Shown: positions 1 through 9,796, counted from the stretch's first letter. The stretch: 64,000 nt of DNA from Prorocentrum cordatum (GCA_963575745.1 CAUYUJ010000364.1:1-64000); one strand, 5' to 3'. The notes: generated by a model not told the origin, from the letters alone. Made by a program: numbers and translations.

Positions 1-230
1 GAGGAGGACCCCCAGGGACGGATGCGTATCTGACTCCCTTTCCCCCCCCTGGGGCTCCTCCCCACCTGGGGAGGAGGACCCGAGGAGGACTGGTGCGTCG
101 GAGAAGGACCAGCGTGGGAGAGGAACACCCCCAGAGGCGATGCGAATCTGACCCCCCCCCTCGGGGACCCCCCCCCGCCGGGGAAGGGACAAATGGAAGG
201 GGCTTCCTTTTGACGTAATGAGGACGTGGA
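1..230. repeat. Outlying copy of the 152-bp satellite family
   Basis: This stretch contains the same ordered landmarks as the satellite at 21.06-22.26 kb: a GCGxxTCTGACCC-like start, a C-run, a G-rich GCCGGGGAAGGGA stretch, then AAGGGGCTTCC and a TTTTGACGTAATGAGG-like end. The block ACACGCCGACAGGG at about 396-420 also recurs just after the satellite at about 22330, so the similarity covers more than the satellite unit. No gene is visible here. Confidence 0.55.
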
Positions 231-278
231 TGGAATTCCCTCAAATTGCGAACCCGTTCCCCGAACGAGGAAGGGAGT

Positions 279-330
279 TCTCTCTCTCTCTCTCTTTCTC
301 TCTTTTTTCTCTCTCTCTCTCTCTCTCTCC
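279..330. repeat. (CT)n microsatellite
   Basis: A run of TCTCTC with a short T interruption. The open frames across it are Ser/Leu low-complexity and are not treated as genes. Confidence 0.9.
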
Positions 331-732
331 CCCGACGGGAGAGGAGGATGGGAAGGAGGGGACGAAAAGCTCCCCGTCGACGGGACCGGACAGACACCCC
401 ACACACGCCGACAGGGCCGGCGGACTTCCCCCCGCAGTGCCTGCGCGAAGGAGAGATACGACTTGCGCTGCCGAAGACTTGGCTGAGTGTCTTGAGGGAT
501 CGCCACGTTTCGGCTTGTTCCGCCACGTTGCCGCCCTTTGCCGCTTGTCGTGGCAGGGCTCGAGCTAAGCGGTGTTGTGGCAATTTCGCTGATTGTTTTC
601 TTTTGGACTTCGCGTTGCAGCAAAGGTGGAACGAAGACAGAACTAACCGGCCGGAAGGGCTCGCGGGCGCGGGCGGGAAATGTAACCGGGCTCGGAGCAG
701 GGGGGATAGGGTGGGTGATCATTAATTCGGTC

Positions 733-900
733 GACCCCCTCCTCTGCCTCCTCCTCCTGCTCCTCCTCCTGCTCTTCCTCCTCCTCCTCCTCCTCCTCCT
801 CCTCCTCCTCCTCCTCCTCCTCCTCCTCCTCCTCCTCCTCCTCCTCCTCCTCCTCCCCCTCCTCATCCTCATCCTCGTCCTCCTCCTCCTCCCCCCCCCC
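733..900. repeat. (CTC)n pyrimidine tract
   Basis: An almost pure CTC trinucleotide repeat followed by C-runs. It would encode poly-Leu on one strand and poly-Glu on the other. It lies directly before an exon-like segment that begins after a CCCCAG at 950, so it may be the 3' part of an intron. Confidence 0.9.
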
Positions 901-949
901 CTTGTCCCTATAAGCTGCATCCCTCCCCTTCGCGCCCCCGAAGCCCCCA

Positions 950-1138
950 GCGATCGCGGGTCTTGCATTCTTACTGAGACACCGCAACATCGGTAACGGA
1001 GAACATGGCGGCCCGCAGGAGATAGACCCCATCGTCGTGGAGGTGCGAACCGACGGCGGCGATCGCCGCGCATCGCTTGCAGCGCCACCCGCGCCACCCA
1101 GGCCCCCAAGGGGCGCCCTCGACGACGTGATCAACCCC
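950..1138 (+). CDS. Exon-like segment, unknown protein
   Basis: After a CCCCCAG acceptor at the end of a pyrimidine tract, frame 2 reads AIAGLAFLLRHRNIG, then a mixed-composition stretch ending in PPRGALDDVINPP. The residue mix (Asp, Val, Ile, Arg, Leu) differs from the repeat frames around it. A run of nine C follows at about 1132-1140. Beyond it, the protein-like reading continues in frame 3, so there is either an intron or a frameshift at the C-run. I do not recognise the protein. It may form one gene with the segments up to 2275. Confidence 0.4.
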
Positions 1139-1211
1139 CCCCGGCCCTGCGGGTCGCGGACGAGGTCGCACTGGCCGCGGTCGCGGTCGGGGCGCAGCCC
1201 CAGCGCCAGCT

Positions 1212-1328
1212 ATGGCGTCTTCGGATCTGCATGCGAAGGCCTTGGGCGCAGAGTCGTTCGCTGTGTCGGGCGGGTGCTCGGATGAGACGTGTCAGGCTCG
1301 ACTGGAAATATATCTCCACCCTCGATTG
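1212..1328 (+). CDS. Exon-like segment (MASSDLHAK...), unknown protein
   Basis: Frame 3 reads MASSDLHAKALGAESFAV, then GGCSDETCQARLEIYLHPRL and a TAG. The frame is also open upstream to the C-run at about 1140. The stop lies in the context CGATTGTAGC, so a GTAGCT donor could remove it. The same frame is open again from 1332 to about 1565. The cysteine-containing, acidic and aliphatic composition looks coding. Function unknown. Whether 1212 is the real start cannot be decided from sequence. Confidence 0.4.
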
Positions 1329-1412
1329 TAGCTTTCGGTCACCCCTGGGGGCGCAACGACAACCGCGTCTCGCGCGTCGCGGTCTTCCCCCCATGACTCG
1401 ACGTCAATCGGG

Positions 1413-1563
1413 ATGCCCGAAGCTAGGCGACCCAGGAAATGTCGGCACATTTCCACTCGCCTGATCGATTCGCCCCCCGTTCCGCAGCAGGCGCTGGCGG
1501 CTATCGTCGAGGCTCGCGACAGCGACGGCGACAGCGAACTCGACGACCCGCTGGCCGTGCAGG
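1413..1563 (+). CDS. Exon-like segment (ALAAIVEARDSDGD...)
   Basis: Frame 3 contains QQALAAIVEARDSDGDSELD followed by DPLAVQA, directly after CCGCAGCAG, a good acceptor. The segment runs into a long C-run at 1567. It shares the frame of the 1212-1328 segment and is likely part of the same gene. No domain is recognised. Confidence 0.4.
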
Positions 1564-1797
1564 CGCGCCCCCCCCCCCCCCCCTCCACCCCCCACCTCGC
1601 CTCGACCAGCCGACCGACCCATCCCGCCCTCGCCTGCGCCCGCGCTGCCCCATACCCCTTACCCCTTTCCCCGCGTGCCCCCTCCCACCGCATCATCCTT
1701 CTTCTTCCTCTCCCCCCCCTCCTTCTCCTGCTCATCCTGCCCCATCCTCGTCTGCCGCTCTCCTTCCCCCCCCCCTCCCCGTGCTCCTCCTTCAAGG

Positions 1798-2275
1798 ACG
1801 GTGGCGCCGACGACGGCGCCAGGTGCCCCGGATTGCGACGGCGCGGGCCGCCCGGGGTCGCAGCCGCACGTCCAGCCAATCGGCCCTATTCACCCGCTGT
1901 TCTCGGCCATGGCGGGCGCGCAGTTGTCGCGCCGCCCGGCGGGCGATAGGTCCCCGAAGACCATTCGGGGCGACAGCTTCCAGGACACGCCAGGGTTGGG
2001 ATCAGCGCGCGACATGTGGGGTGGTAGGACCTCGAGGTTCACACGCCGTCACCCGAAGTGCAAGCTGATGCTTGAGAGGCGCTGGTTCCCCGAGCCCACC
2101 GACTCGGATATTGTGGGATATCGGCGGTTGCACAGTGGAGTCCAAGCGCTTCTCAGACAACGCCAAGGCCGCCTACAAGCAGCTGCGCAAGGGCGCTGGG
2201 GGCACCGCGTCATCGGCAGCCAGCTGCGCTAGGAGCGACAGCGCCCAGGCATCTGGGGCATCGCACGGCCGCTGA
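1798..2275 (+). CDS. Exon-like segments and C-terminus of an unknown gene
   Basis: After a pyrimidine tract ending TTCAAG, frame 1 is open to about 2135 and includes SPKTIRGDSFQDTPG and MLERRWFPEPTDSDIVGYRR. From about 2135, frame 2 becomes protein-like: VESKRFSDNAKAAYKQLRKG, then a Ser/Ala-rich tail ending GASHGR and TGA at 2273-2275. The tail looks like a natural C-terminus. The frame change near 2135 needs a very small intron or an indel that I cannot place. No family is recognised. Confidence 0.4.
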
Positions 2276-2689
2276 TGTTCAGGTGGGGGCGTGCGGACAC
2301 TCCGCCCCCATTCCCCATCATTGTCTCCTTTTCACATCCTTCTTCCGCCCGCCCTCCTTCGAGGTGCTTCGTCGCTCAGTCTGGCCTGTCGTTTCTTTCG
2401 TTGCGGGGGGCAAGCTGGCTGAGACGACCACCTGACATGATTTCCATCGTCGCTACCATTTGTTGGGCGGGGGCGCGGAGGCGGCCGCGGCGGGCGCGGA
2501 GGGAACGGAGGAGGAGGGCGACGTGTAGGAGGCATAGGCAGCGGATGATGAGGAAAAGGAACATGAGCAGCATGACGCCCTCCAACTTGCGTGTCAAGCG
2601 CCGCGTCGCCTGCCCCCTGCTCTTATTTGCCGCCGGCCCCGGGCGTCTGTCAGGACCTCGCGGGGCTTCTGGAGGCCGAGTCGGGCGGG

Positions 2690-2890
2690 GGGGTGATTGG
2701 GCGGATGCGGGGGGGGGGGGGGGGGGCGAGGAAGAGAATGGAGAGGGCGGGCACTGGATGCGGAGGAAGGAGGGCGATGCTGAGGAAGATGATGATGAGG
2801 GGATGCGGATAATGATGATGACTGACGAGGATGAGGAGGAGGAAGCTGATGGAGGTGGGATGATGATGAGGAGGGGGCGGGTGGCGTTGA
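2690..2890. repeat. Purine-rich GGA/GATGAGG tract
   Basis: A G-run followed by degenerate GGAGGA/GATGATGAGG repeats. It resembles the 5' parts of the introns seen later in the window. Confidence 0.8.
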
Positions 2891-2959
2891 CGATGACGCG
2901 GAGGATATGCGATCCACCCCCGCCCCCAGGTTGGCCGCCTCGGTCTGTCCTGTTGACCG

Positions 2960-3263
2960 ATGACCGACTTCCGCCCAAGGCGGTGGCAGCGGCAGCCGTC
3001 GCGGTCGCTGCCCACCTCGCCGCGCGCGGTGGTTCGCGCGCGGCAGCGGCTGGGCGCGAAACAGAGGTCGGGGCCGGACCCCGTGATCCCGCGATGTAAC
3101 AACGCTGCTCCGAACTCTGTGATAAAGCGAAGGCGGGTTGATTCTTCCAAGAAGAGACATTCCGGACCCCCACCCCCCGCGCCCGAGCGAATCGCCCCAG
3201 CGTCTCTCCCCCAGCCCCGCCCGCCCATCGGCCCTCCAAGATGGCCGAAATCAGACCCTGAAG
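2960..3263 (+). CDS. Possible N-terminal exon with basic nuclear-signal-like patch
   Basis: An ATG at 2960 opens frame 2: MTDFRPRRWQRQPSRSLP, then an Arg-rich stretch and NSVIKRRRVDSSKKRHSG. The basic KRRRVDSSKK patch could be a nuclear localisation signal. The frame then degrades into C-rich DNA. Another frame is also open here (Ala-rich, ending at 3099), so the choice is tentative. A later coding-like string, GPADIRLLSQALLRNEE, lies at about 3558-3607 in the same frame. Confidence 0.3.
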
Positions 3264-3830
3264 GTTTCCCCGGCGGGCTTATGCGACCCCCCCCCTCCTC
3301 CTGCTCCTGCGCATGCTCATGCTCTCATGCTCCTGCTGATCCTCCTCCGCCTACTCACCTCCCCCCTCCTCCTTATCCCTTCCCCCCCTCCGGATCCGGC
3401 GCCCCCCCCCCCCCCCGCCCCCTTCCTCAACCCCTCGCCCCTCGCTCCATCCTCGCCCCTCGCCTCATCCTCATCCTCATCCTTCTCTTCCTCCCCCCTT
3501 TCTACTCATCCCGCCCCTCGGGTCGCCTGCGGCCCCGGGCGAAATTGCGCGTCGGGCCCGCCGACATCAGATTGCTCTCTCAAGCCTTACTACGGAATGA
3601 GGAGTAATGAGCAGCATCCCCTCACCCCTCGCCCCAGCCCTCGCCGTTCGCACGCGTCCACCCGTCGCTTGTCAGCTCACGTATCCTCCGCCCCCCTCCT
3701 CATAGCGCCCCTCGCCCATTCCCTCGTGCGCATTTCCAGATTACGAGTGCATTATCGCCCCGCCGATTCGGGTCGTCATGGGTTGGGCCGTCGCGGGCCA
3801 AGACGTCGCGGGCCCGCCGACCCTCCTTGA

Positions 3831-4000
3831 GCCCTGAGCCTTGAAGGCTGCCCAGCTGCAACGCCAGTTCCCCGTTTCCGACATGCCCCACTTTCGGAAC
3901 GCACGACGGTGGGGATCGCTAGGGAAACGGGGGTAACGACATCTGCTGCGCGCACTTGGCTTCGGCCCCGCCGCCGGGCCCATTCCGCGATGCATGGCCG
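3831..4000 (+). repeat. Dispersed repeat R1, copy 1
   Basis: About 170 bp, strongly similar to 15331-15497 (near identical) and more distantly to 47466-47640, with an inverted copy at 39738-39912. The shared core is ATCTGCTGCGCGCA, a TTCGGCCCCGCCGCCGGGCC block, and a GATGCATGG-like end. No open frame is conserved, so it looks like a small non-autonomous element. Confidence 0.8.
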
Positions 4001-4102
4001 CCTCCGGCGCCCGCCTCCCCCTGCTATCTGGCTGGGCCACCGCGGGGGGGGGGCATCGTATTAAGGGTCTGCAGCGTCGCTAACATCCGCGTCCTCACCG
4101 CC

Positions 4103-4243
4103 GTTAGCATCACCGCCTTCATCATCGCCGTCACCACGCAACTAGCAGTCGTCATCATCGCCATCGCCATCATCATGATCACCATCGCCATCATCGTCAT
4201 CACCATCATCATCATCATCATCACCATCATCATCATCATCCAT
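4103..4243. repeat. (ATC)n microsatellite
   Basis: Degenerate ATCATC/ATCACC repeat. It is followed by a GACGCGAGTAGCTCGC block, a C17-like run and an A-run just before the gene starting at 4336. Confidence 0.9.
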
Positions 4244-4335
4244 AGCGGTGTCGGCCCTCGGACGCGAGTAGCTCGCTTTTGCTGTTCGCGCCCCCCCCCC
4301 CCCCCCCCAAACAAAAAAAAAAAAATGCAGCCGCC

Positions 4336-4582
4336 ATGGGCAAGAGGGCAGGTGACGCGGTGGCCCCGTCGCCTGCGAAGAAGGCGGCGGCCGCGGCGGC
4401 CTCGCCAGACGCCGCCGCTTCTGGCGCGCCGCCCGCCGCTGCCTCTGGCGCGCCGCCGGCCCTGTGCATCGCGCAGCTCCTCGAGACGGAACGCGCGCCG
4501 ATGCAGCAGGGTCACGTCAAGGAGTGGGCGCGCCAAGTGAAGCACTACGTCGACCAGAGTTTGCTCAGCTTCCTCGGGAAAA
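4336..4582 (+). CDS. First exon of an unknown gene (MGKRAGDAV...)
   Basis: ATG in GCCGCCATGGGC context, preceded by an A-run and AATGCAG, which could be a spliced-leader acceptor. The frame reads MGKRAGDAVAPSPAKKAAAA, an Ala/Pro/Ser-rich basic N-terminus. A folded-looking part follows: ALCIAQLLETERAPMQQGHV, KEWARQVKHYVDQSLLSFLG. The exon ends ...GGG AAA A with a GTAGAAAG donor. Splicing to the AG at 5074 restores the frame: LLSFLGK joins TALDALDAALDAFG. Function is unknown; the amphipathic helices suggest a helical domain. The intron is a TIR element with a second copy at 14.8 kb. Confidence 0.65.
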
Positions 4583-5074
4583 GTAGAAAGGGTCCTATGC
4601 GTGCATGGGTCCTTTGGGAAGTACTGAAACACGAGCGGCCGAGGGCCGCCGCGGGACGGGCCGAGCGGCCGCCGCGCATGCGCGCGCGTCTCTGCCCCCC
4701 CCCGCGTTCGCCCCCCCCCCCCCCCCCCCCCGCGCCCCATTTCCCCGCGCCCCCGGGGGGGGGGGGGCTCGCTCGAAAGTGCGGTGCGGCTCTTTCGATG
4801 GGATCCACTCAAAAGTATAATTTGGGGTTGTCACGGGCGGATCGTACTTCTGAGGCGCATTTCTCAAAAGTACAATCGGGAAATTGCATTTTCGAGTGCG
4901 GGGGGGGGGGAAGGGCTCAAAAGCCGAACAGGGGGCCGACGGCCGGGCCTGGGACGCGTCGGGCGCGGGCGTCGCCGCGCGGCCATTCCAGCGAACCCGC
5001 GGCCCAAAAGTACATTCAAAGGGCTCATGAGACCATATGACCCCTTCTACTTCCCTTAAAACATATTACGACAG
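4583..5074 (+). mobile_element. TIR element acting as intron 1 (copy A)
   Basis: The predicted intron starts GTAGAAAGGGTCC and ends ACGACAG. It is largely one repeat whose ends are inverted: left GGGAAAAGTAGAAAGGGTCC, right GACCCCTTCTACTTCCC. The TIR starts six or seven bases inside the exon. Internally there are several AAAAGTA motifs and C/G runs. A homologous copy lies at 14838-15330 outside any recognised gene. No open frame is conserved, so it must be non-autonomous. This fits the known class of introner elements, in which transposons create new introns; that assignment is inference. Confidence 0.65.
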
Positions 5075-5116
5075 CTGCCCTCGACGCCCTCGATGCCGCC
5101 CTCGATGCTTTTGGAG
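5075..5116 (+). CDS. Second exon of the 4336 gene
   Basis: A 42-bp exon reading ALDALDAALDAFG in the phase left by exon 1 (A|CT gives Thr). It follows TTACGACAG and is followed by a GTGCGAAG donor and a G-run. The downstream exons could not be found: 5.12-6.4 kb is purine tracts and TCTTGG-type repeat. Confidence 0.5.
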
Positions 5117-5262
5117 GTGCGAAGGGGGGGGGGGGGGGGGCAGGGGACATTTGTTGATGAGTCGTTAAACGGTAGGTTGAACAGGTCGACTTGGCGCCGT
5201 TTTGGTTATATGGGCGTTTTCGTGGGGTCTTTTGCGACAGATGTTGACATGCCACGGTTATG

Positions 5263-5715
5263 TCATCGGGGAGGGCGAGGGGAGGGGGAGAAGGGGGAGG
5301 GGATGGGGGAGGAGGGGGGGGGGGGGGCGGGGGGGAACGGCGGGGAAGGGGGGAAGGGGGGTGGGGGGGGGACGAAGTGGAGAGGCGCGGGGTGGGGGGG
5401 GGAGGGGGGGGGGGAGAGAGGGGGGGGCGCGGGGGGGGTAAGGGGCGGGGGAGAAAATGGGGAGCGGGGGGGCGGGGGCGGCGGTGGGGAGGGCGGGGGG
5501 GGGGGGGAGGGGGCAGGAGGAGGGGCGCAGGAGGAGGGAGGAGGAGGGCGAGGAAGAATCAGGAAGAGGAGGAGGAGGAGGAGGAGGAGAAGGAGGAGAA
5601 GGCGGAGGAGGAAAAGGGGGAGGAGGCGGAGGAGGAGGAGGAGGAGGAGGACAAGAAGGAGGAAAAGGCGGAGGAGGAAGAGGAGGAGGATGAGGCGGGG
5701 GAGGAGGAGACGCCT
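5263..5715. repeat. G-run and (GGA)n purine tract
   Basis: Long strand-biased purine block: GGGG runs, then GGAGGA/GAGGAG. The long Gly/Arg/Glu-rich open frames here come from the repeat. Confidence 0.9.
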
Positions 5716-5769
5716 GTTTTTGGGTTATGTTGTTGTGAGAGGTTATTGAAGACGACGAAGGCCATTTGC

Positions 5770-6330
5770 GAGGCGCTCTTAGGGCCCCCGTGGGGCCTTT
5801 TGGCGCCCTCTTGGGGGCTCTTTGTTGGAGTCTTGGGGCCCTCTTGTGGCTCCTTGGAGGGTCTGGCAGGCCTCTTGGGACATTTTGGCCCCGATGAGTC
5901 AGAAAGAGCGGATCCTCAATTCAGGCCCCCCTGCCCCCCAGAGGCTCGAAGAGGGCGTCTCGGGGCGCCTTTAGGGGAGCTCTTGGGGCGTTCTTGGGCG
6001 TCCTTGTGGCCCTCTCGGGGCCCCCTCTTGGGCACCTCTTGGGGCTCTGTTGGGCTGTCTTGGGGCCATTTTGAGGCCTCCGAGACCCATCGTACGCGAA
6101 AGGTCGAGACGGCAAGCATCATACATTATCATACATTCGGCCTCGGTTTCGAAGCCGTTGTTGCCTCTTGGGGGGGTCCTTGGAGGGCTTGGAGGGCATT
6201 TGGAACCGTTGTGGGGCCGTCTTGAGGTTTTTGGATGTGCGTCGGAGGCTATGTTGAGCCATCTTGGAGGCCATGGGGTCTCTGGGGCCCTCCTGGAGCC
6301 ATATTTGGCGATCTTGGGGGCTGTAGCGTC
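5770..6330. repeat. TCTTGGGGCC degenerate repeat, block 1
   Basis: Degenerate repeat of roughly 15-bp units such as GGCCCTCTTGGGG and GGGCGTCTTGG. The same style recurs at 20.59-20.92, 30.72-31.25, 33.0-33.47 and 49.55-49.64 kb, always on this strand. No gene is supported. Confidence 0.75.
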
Positions 6331-6410
6331 TCGCGCCCCCCCCTCCCAGGCCCAGGGGAGGGGTAGAGAAACGGATGAACCCTTCCCCGCCCAGGGGACG
6401 GAGGGGTTTT

Positions 6411-6492
6411 GAGAGAGAGAGAGAGAGAGAGAAGAGAGAAACAAAAACAGAGAGAAAGAAAGAGAAAGATAAAGAGAGAGGGAAAGAGAAGA
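6411..6492. repeat. (GA)n microsatellite
   Basis: GAGAGA run grading into AGAAAGA. It lies 180 bp upstream of the 6676 gene. Confidence 0.9.
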
Positions 6493-6654
6493 GACACAAT
6501 CCGTTGAACCACCTACGCCCAGAGAGGTTGGTGGGATTCGTGGAGCTTCATGCATCCAGGTTCAGGCATCCCGGTTCAAGCAGACTTGGTGCAGCTTCCA
6601 TTTTGTCCGTAATCAAATCACACACACACACGCGAAAACATTTGGCTTGCGGGT

Positions 6655-6666
6655 CCTTCCTTTCAG
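6655..6666 (+). promoter_or_regulatory. Possible spliced-leader acceptor
   Basis: TCCTTCCTTTCAG, a pyrimidine run ending in AG, sits 9 bp before the ATG at 6676. Dinoflagellate mRNAs are capped by trans-splicing of a spliced leader at such sites. This site is positioned for that role, but no transcript evidence is available here. Confidence 0.4.
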
Positions 6667-6675
6667 TTCCGTGGG

Positions 6676-8244
6676 ATGGCGGTCCAGAAGGCACCTTGGA
6701 CCGTGTGGTCCGTGGTTGCAGTCGTCCTCAGCATCAGCGCACCCACTGTGACCTCGATCGGTGTGAGCTCCAAGCCGAAGTGTGCAGATGACGACGCCCA
6801 AATTATTGCGCTGGCAAGCGGCATCGGCGTCACTATCAGTGGTTGTGCTGCGGTGCAGCCTTATTGCGAAGATGCGAAGTACGGCAGCACCGTGAAAGCG
6901 ACCTGCCCTGCAACGTGTGGCCTCTGCAGGGTGGCCAGCCCCAGCAGCTCCCAGGCGGCTGAGGTGCTGATGGACAGGAGTTCCAGGGGCTCCCGGGACG
7001 CGGATGATCAACGGTCCCTAGACAGGGCTCTGGCAGCGAAAGGGCCCGACCCGACGCCGAGGCCGACGCCGTGGCCGACGCCGTGGCCGACGCGGTGGCC
7101 GACGCCGAGGCCGACGCCGTGGCCGACGCCGTGGCCGACGCGGTACCCGACGCCGAGGCCGACGCCGTGGCCGACGCCGAGGCCGACGCCGTATCCGACG
7201 CCGAAGCCGACGCCGTGGCCGACGCCGAGGCCGACGCCGTACCCGACGCCGTACCCGACGCCGAACCCGACGCCGAACCCGACGCCGTACCCGACGCCGA
7301 AGCCGACGCCGAACCCGACGCCGAACCCGACGCCGTACCCGACGCCGAAGCCGACGCCGAACCCGACGCCGAACCCGACGCCGTACCCGACGACGAACCC
7401 GACGCCGAACCCGACGCCGTACCCGACGCCGTACCCGACGGCCTTCCCGACGCCGTACCCGACGTCGTACCCGACGCCGTACCCCACGGCCTTCCCGACG
7501 CCGTACCCCACGGCCTTCCCGACGGCCTTCCCGACGCCGTACCCGACAGCCTTCCCGACGCCCTACCCAACAGCTTTCCCGACGCCCTACCCGACGGCCT
7601 TCCCGACGCCGTTCCCGACACCTAGCCCGACGCCCAGCCCGACATATCCTTTGGGTTGGCCGACGCCACAACCAACGTTTCTTCCCGCAGCTCCTATGCC
7701 GGGTGGAGCTGCCGGAGGCGTGGCTGCCACCGGCGATCCCCATCTTCAGAATGTTCACGGCGAGCGGTTCGATTTAATGCAGGCGGGTAAACATGTTCTG
7801 ATAAACATCCCTCGTGGAGCGAGCGCTGAAGACGCATTGCTTCGTGTGCAGGCCGATGCGCGCCGCCTGGGTGGAAGTTGTTCGGATATGTATTTCCAAG
7901 AACTGAACATTACAGGCTCTTGGGCAGAGGCTAAGCAAGTTGGAGGGTACCACTACGGCGTACGGCAAAGCGTTTGGACGAGTCCGCAATGGGTTGCTAT
8001 TGGCCGGGTAGAGCTGAAAGTCGTCAATGGACGCACAGAGAGTGGCATCCTGTACTTGAATGTGTTTGTGAAGCATTTAGGGCAATCAGGGTTTGCCGTC
8101 GGAGGTTTGCTGGGGGAAGACGACCACAAGGACGCGATGACTCCCCCGGCGTCTTGTACCAAACACATTCCTTTGCTAGAAGCAGTGACGAGTGGCCAGG
8201 TTCCTTCCTCCGAGTCGTCGGTTGCAGCGGCAACCTTCGCGTGA
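6676..8244 (+). CDS. Secreted protein: ShK-like domain, Pro-Thr repeat, VWD-like C-terminus
   Basis: A single-exon 522-residue protein. Residues 1-27 form a signal peptide ([20 protein letters not shown]...). Residues about 36-85 carry six cysteines, spaced with a CPATCGLC end, as in ShK-type domains. Residues about 125-330 are a Pro-Thr tract of PTPxP units encoded by 12-bp repeats (CCGACGCCGxxx) with varying W, R, Y, N, K and F. Residues from about 352 begin [19 protein letters not shown], which matches the start of von Willebrand D-like domains, and continue to GGLLGEDDH. The protein is probably secreted or cell-surface, with the Pro-Thr tract as an extended, likely glycosylated linker. 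Binding or matrix function is inference. A pyrimidine-AG site just upstream could take the spliced leader. The frame ends cleanly at TGA, and no intron is needed. Confidence 0.9.
   Translation: MAVQKAPWTVWSVVAVVLSISAPTVTSIGVSSKPKCADDDAQIIALASGIGVTISGCAAVQPYCEDAKYGSTVKATCPATCGLCRVASPSSSQAAEVLMDRSSRGSRDADDQRSLDRALAAKGPDPTPRPTPWPTPWPTRWPTPRPTPWPTPWPTRYPTPRPTPWPTPRPTPYPTPKPTPWPTPRPTPYPTPYPTPNPTPNPTPYPTPKPTPNPTPNPTPYPTPKPTPNPTPNPTPYPTTNPTPNPTPYPTPYPTAFPTPYPTSYPTPYPTAFPTPYPTAFPTAFPTPYPTAFPTPYPTAFPTPYPTAFPTPFPTPSPTPSPTYPLGWPTPQPTFLPAAPMPGGAAGGVAATGDPHLQNVHGERFDLMQAGKHVLINIPRGASAEDALLRVQADARRLGGSCSDMYFQELNITGSWAEAKQVGGYHYGVRQSVWTSPQWVAIGRVELKVVNGRTESGILYLNVFVKHLGQSGFAVGGLLGEDDHKDAMTPPASCTKHIPLLEAVTSGQVPSSESSVAAATFA
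7048..7650 (+). repeat. 12-bp coding repeat (PTPxP tract)
   Basis: About fifty units of CCGACGCC(G)xxx inside the 6676-8244 gene. The open antisense and other-frame readings (Arg-rich, Gly-Val-rich, Ala-Asp-rich) are by-products of this repeat. Confidence 0.9.
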
Positions 8245-9140
8245 CCATGCTGGATACTTTGAAATGTGGGTATATGACAAGTACGCCCACTTGGGTGACG
8301 CATGCGGTAGTGTTTTCCTGCTCCATAGAAAAAGAAATGATAATCCCTAAGTGCAAGCACTGCTTGGAGAAGAGGCCTCTAAAACAATTCGCGGATGCAG
8401 GGCATGACCCCTGGTGCCATCTAAGAGCGAGATGGAAGTGTGGCTTCAGACCGACGCCCCCGAGGCCTTCGGAAAAGTCACATGGCATCCTACTTCCCCA
8501 AGCTTCAGTCCTCTCTGCCCTTCCTTCGCCCCCCCTCCCTCCTTTCAGGAGGGACGTAAGGCCGATTGCCCAGAGAGGGCGCCTCATCTGTCCTCATTGG
8601 TTTTGCGGTCCGCATGCGCACATGCCTCACGTGAAGGCTCTTCCCGTTTTGGCCTGGTGAGGTTGTTCTGCCGCCCTCGATGAGGCCGCCACAGGACCCG
8701 CGCTGGAGCAGAAGGTGCAGGCAAGAATATAGCATTGCATACGTGGCGTTGTCGCGGCGGCGGTAGTCCTTCCGCCGTTCGGAGACACGGCGCCAATACA
8801 CTGCCCCCTTTCGGCAGCCGCACCCCCCACTCCAAGGATGCCTTAGCCCTGGCCTTGCCACTCCACTCCCGTGCTGTCGGAGATTTGGGGGCGAGCCCGA
8901 AGTGCAACGTGAGATGCACCAACCGGGACATCGTTTCGTTTCGTGCGTGACGTGCGTGTGCTACAGTATAACCGGGGCAGTGGGTGTGGACATCCGAAGC
9001 GCAGTGTGTTCGGCCAGCCACTGCACCACATAGTGCAACCATCGCTCACACAAGTCCTCCTGTGTTTCGGCATTGGACCATGTGGCGGCGTAGGGAGAAA
9101 ACCTTTCCGAGCCTGTACTTAGAGGCTAGGGCCAAGTCAG
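8245..9140. other. Intergenic, downstream of the 6676 gene
   Basis: Mixed-composition DNA without microsatellites and without a convincing coding frame. It presumably includes the 3' untranslated region. No polyadenylation signal is recognisable. Confidence 0.5.
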
Positions 9141-9179
9141 ACAAATGAGTCGCCCCACGCGGCGGCCGTGGTGTGAAAG

Positions 9180-9545
9180 TTGTCCCACTGGTTGTCCGGA
9201 TGGTTATCCCGACAGTTGTCCGGACGGTTGTCCCCCGGATGGTTGTCCCCCCGATGGTTGTCCCGATGGTTGCCCCGATGATTTTCCCGATGGTTGTCCC
9301 GATGGTTGTCCCGACGCTTGTCCCAGCAGTGTTTCCGATGGTTGTTCCGATGGTTGCCGCGATGGTTGTCCCGATGGTCGCCCCGATGGTTATCTCGATG
9401 GTTGCCCCGGTGGTTGTCCCGCTGGTTTTCCCGATGGGCGTTCCGGTGGTCCTGTGGCCCAATGGTTGTCCCCGACGCTTGTGCCTATGGTTGTCCCGAT
9501 GGGCGCCTTCATGGTTGTCCCGATGGTTGCCCTGATGGTTTCCCA
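9180..9545. repeat. 12-bp tandem array (GATGGTTGTCCC)
   Basis: About thirty degenerate copies of GATGGTTGTCCC. All three forward frames and the reverse frames stay open, giving CPDGCPDG, VVPMVVPM and SRWLSRWL readings, so none is evidence of a gene. The Cys-Pro-Asp-Gly frame is the least repeat-like, but it has no start or signal I can support. Confidence 0.85.
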
Positions 9546-9796
9546 ACCCTCCTGTGTTGGGTTCTCGTTTCGGATACAGCAGTGCGGTCGCGACCTCCTC
9601 CTTCCTCTCTGCTCCTGCTTCCTCCCCGCCTTTTGCTTCCTACCTCGCCGTCCTGTCTGGGGGCTCGCCGGTGCAGTCGGCGTAGTTCGATTTATGTGGT
9701 GCACTCTATGTGTTGTTAGCTACGTGGTGCAATCTATGTGGTGCAATCTCTGTGGCGCAGTCTATGAGGTGCAATTTATTTCTGTTCGCAGTGAGT

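Noticed and set aside
538-1134. Poly-Leu (plus) and poly-Glu (minus) open frames
   Set aside because: They are the two readings of a CTC microsatellite, with no start context or domain.
5260-6225. A 321-codon Gly/Glu-rich plus-strand frame
   Set aside because: It crosses G-runs, GGA repeat and TCTTGG repeat; two other frames are open over the same DNA.
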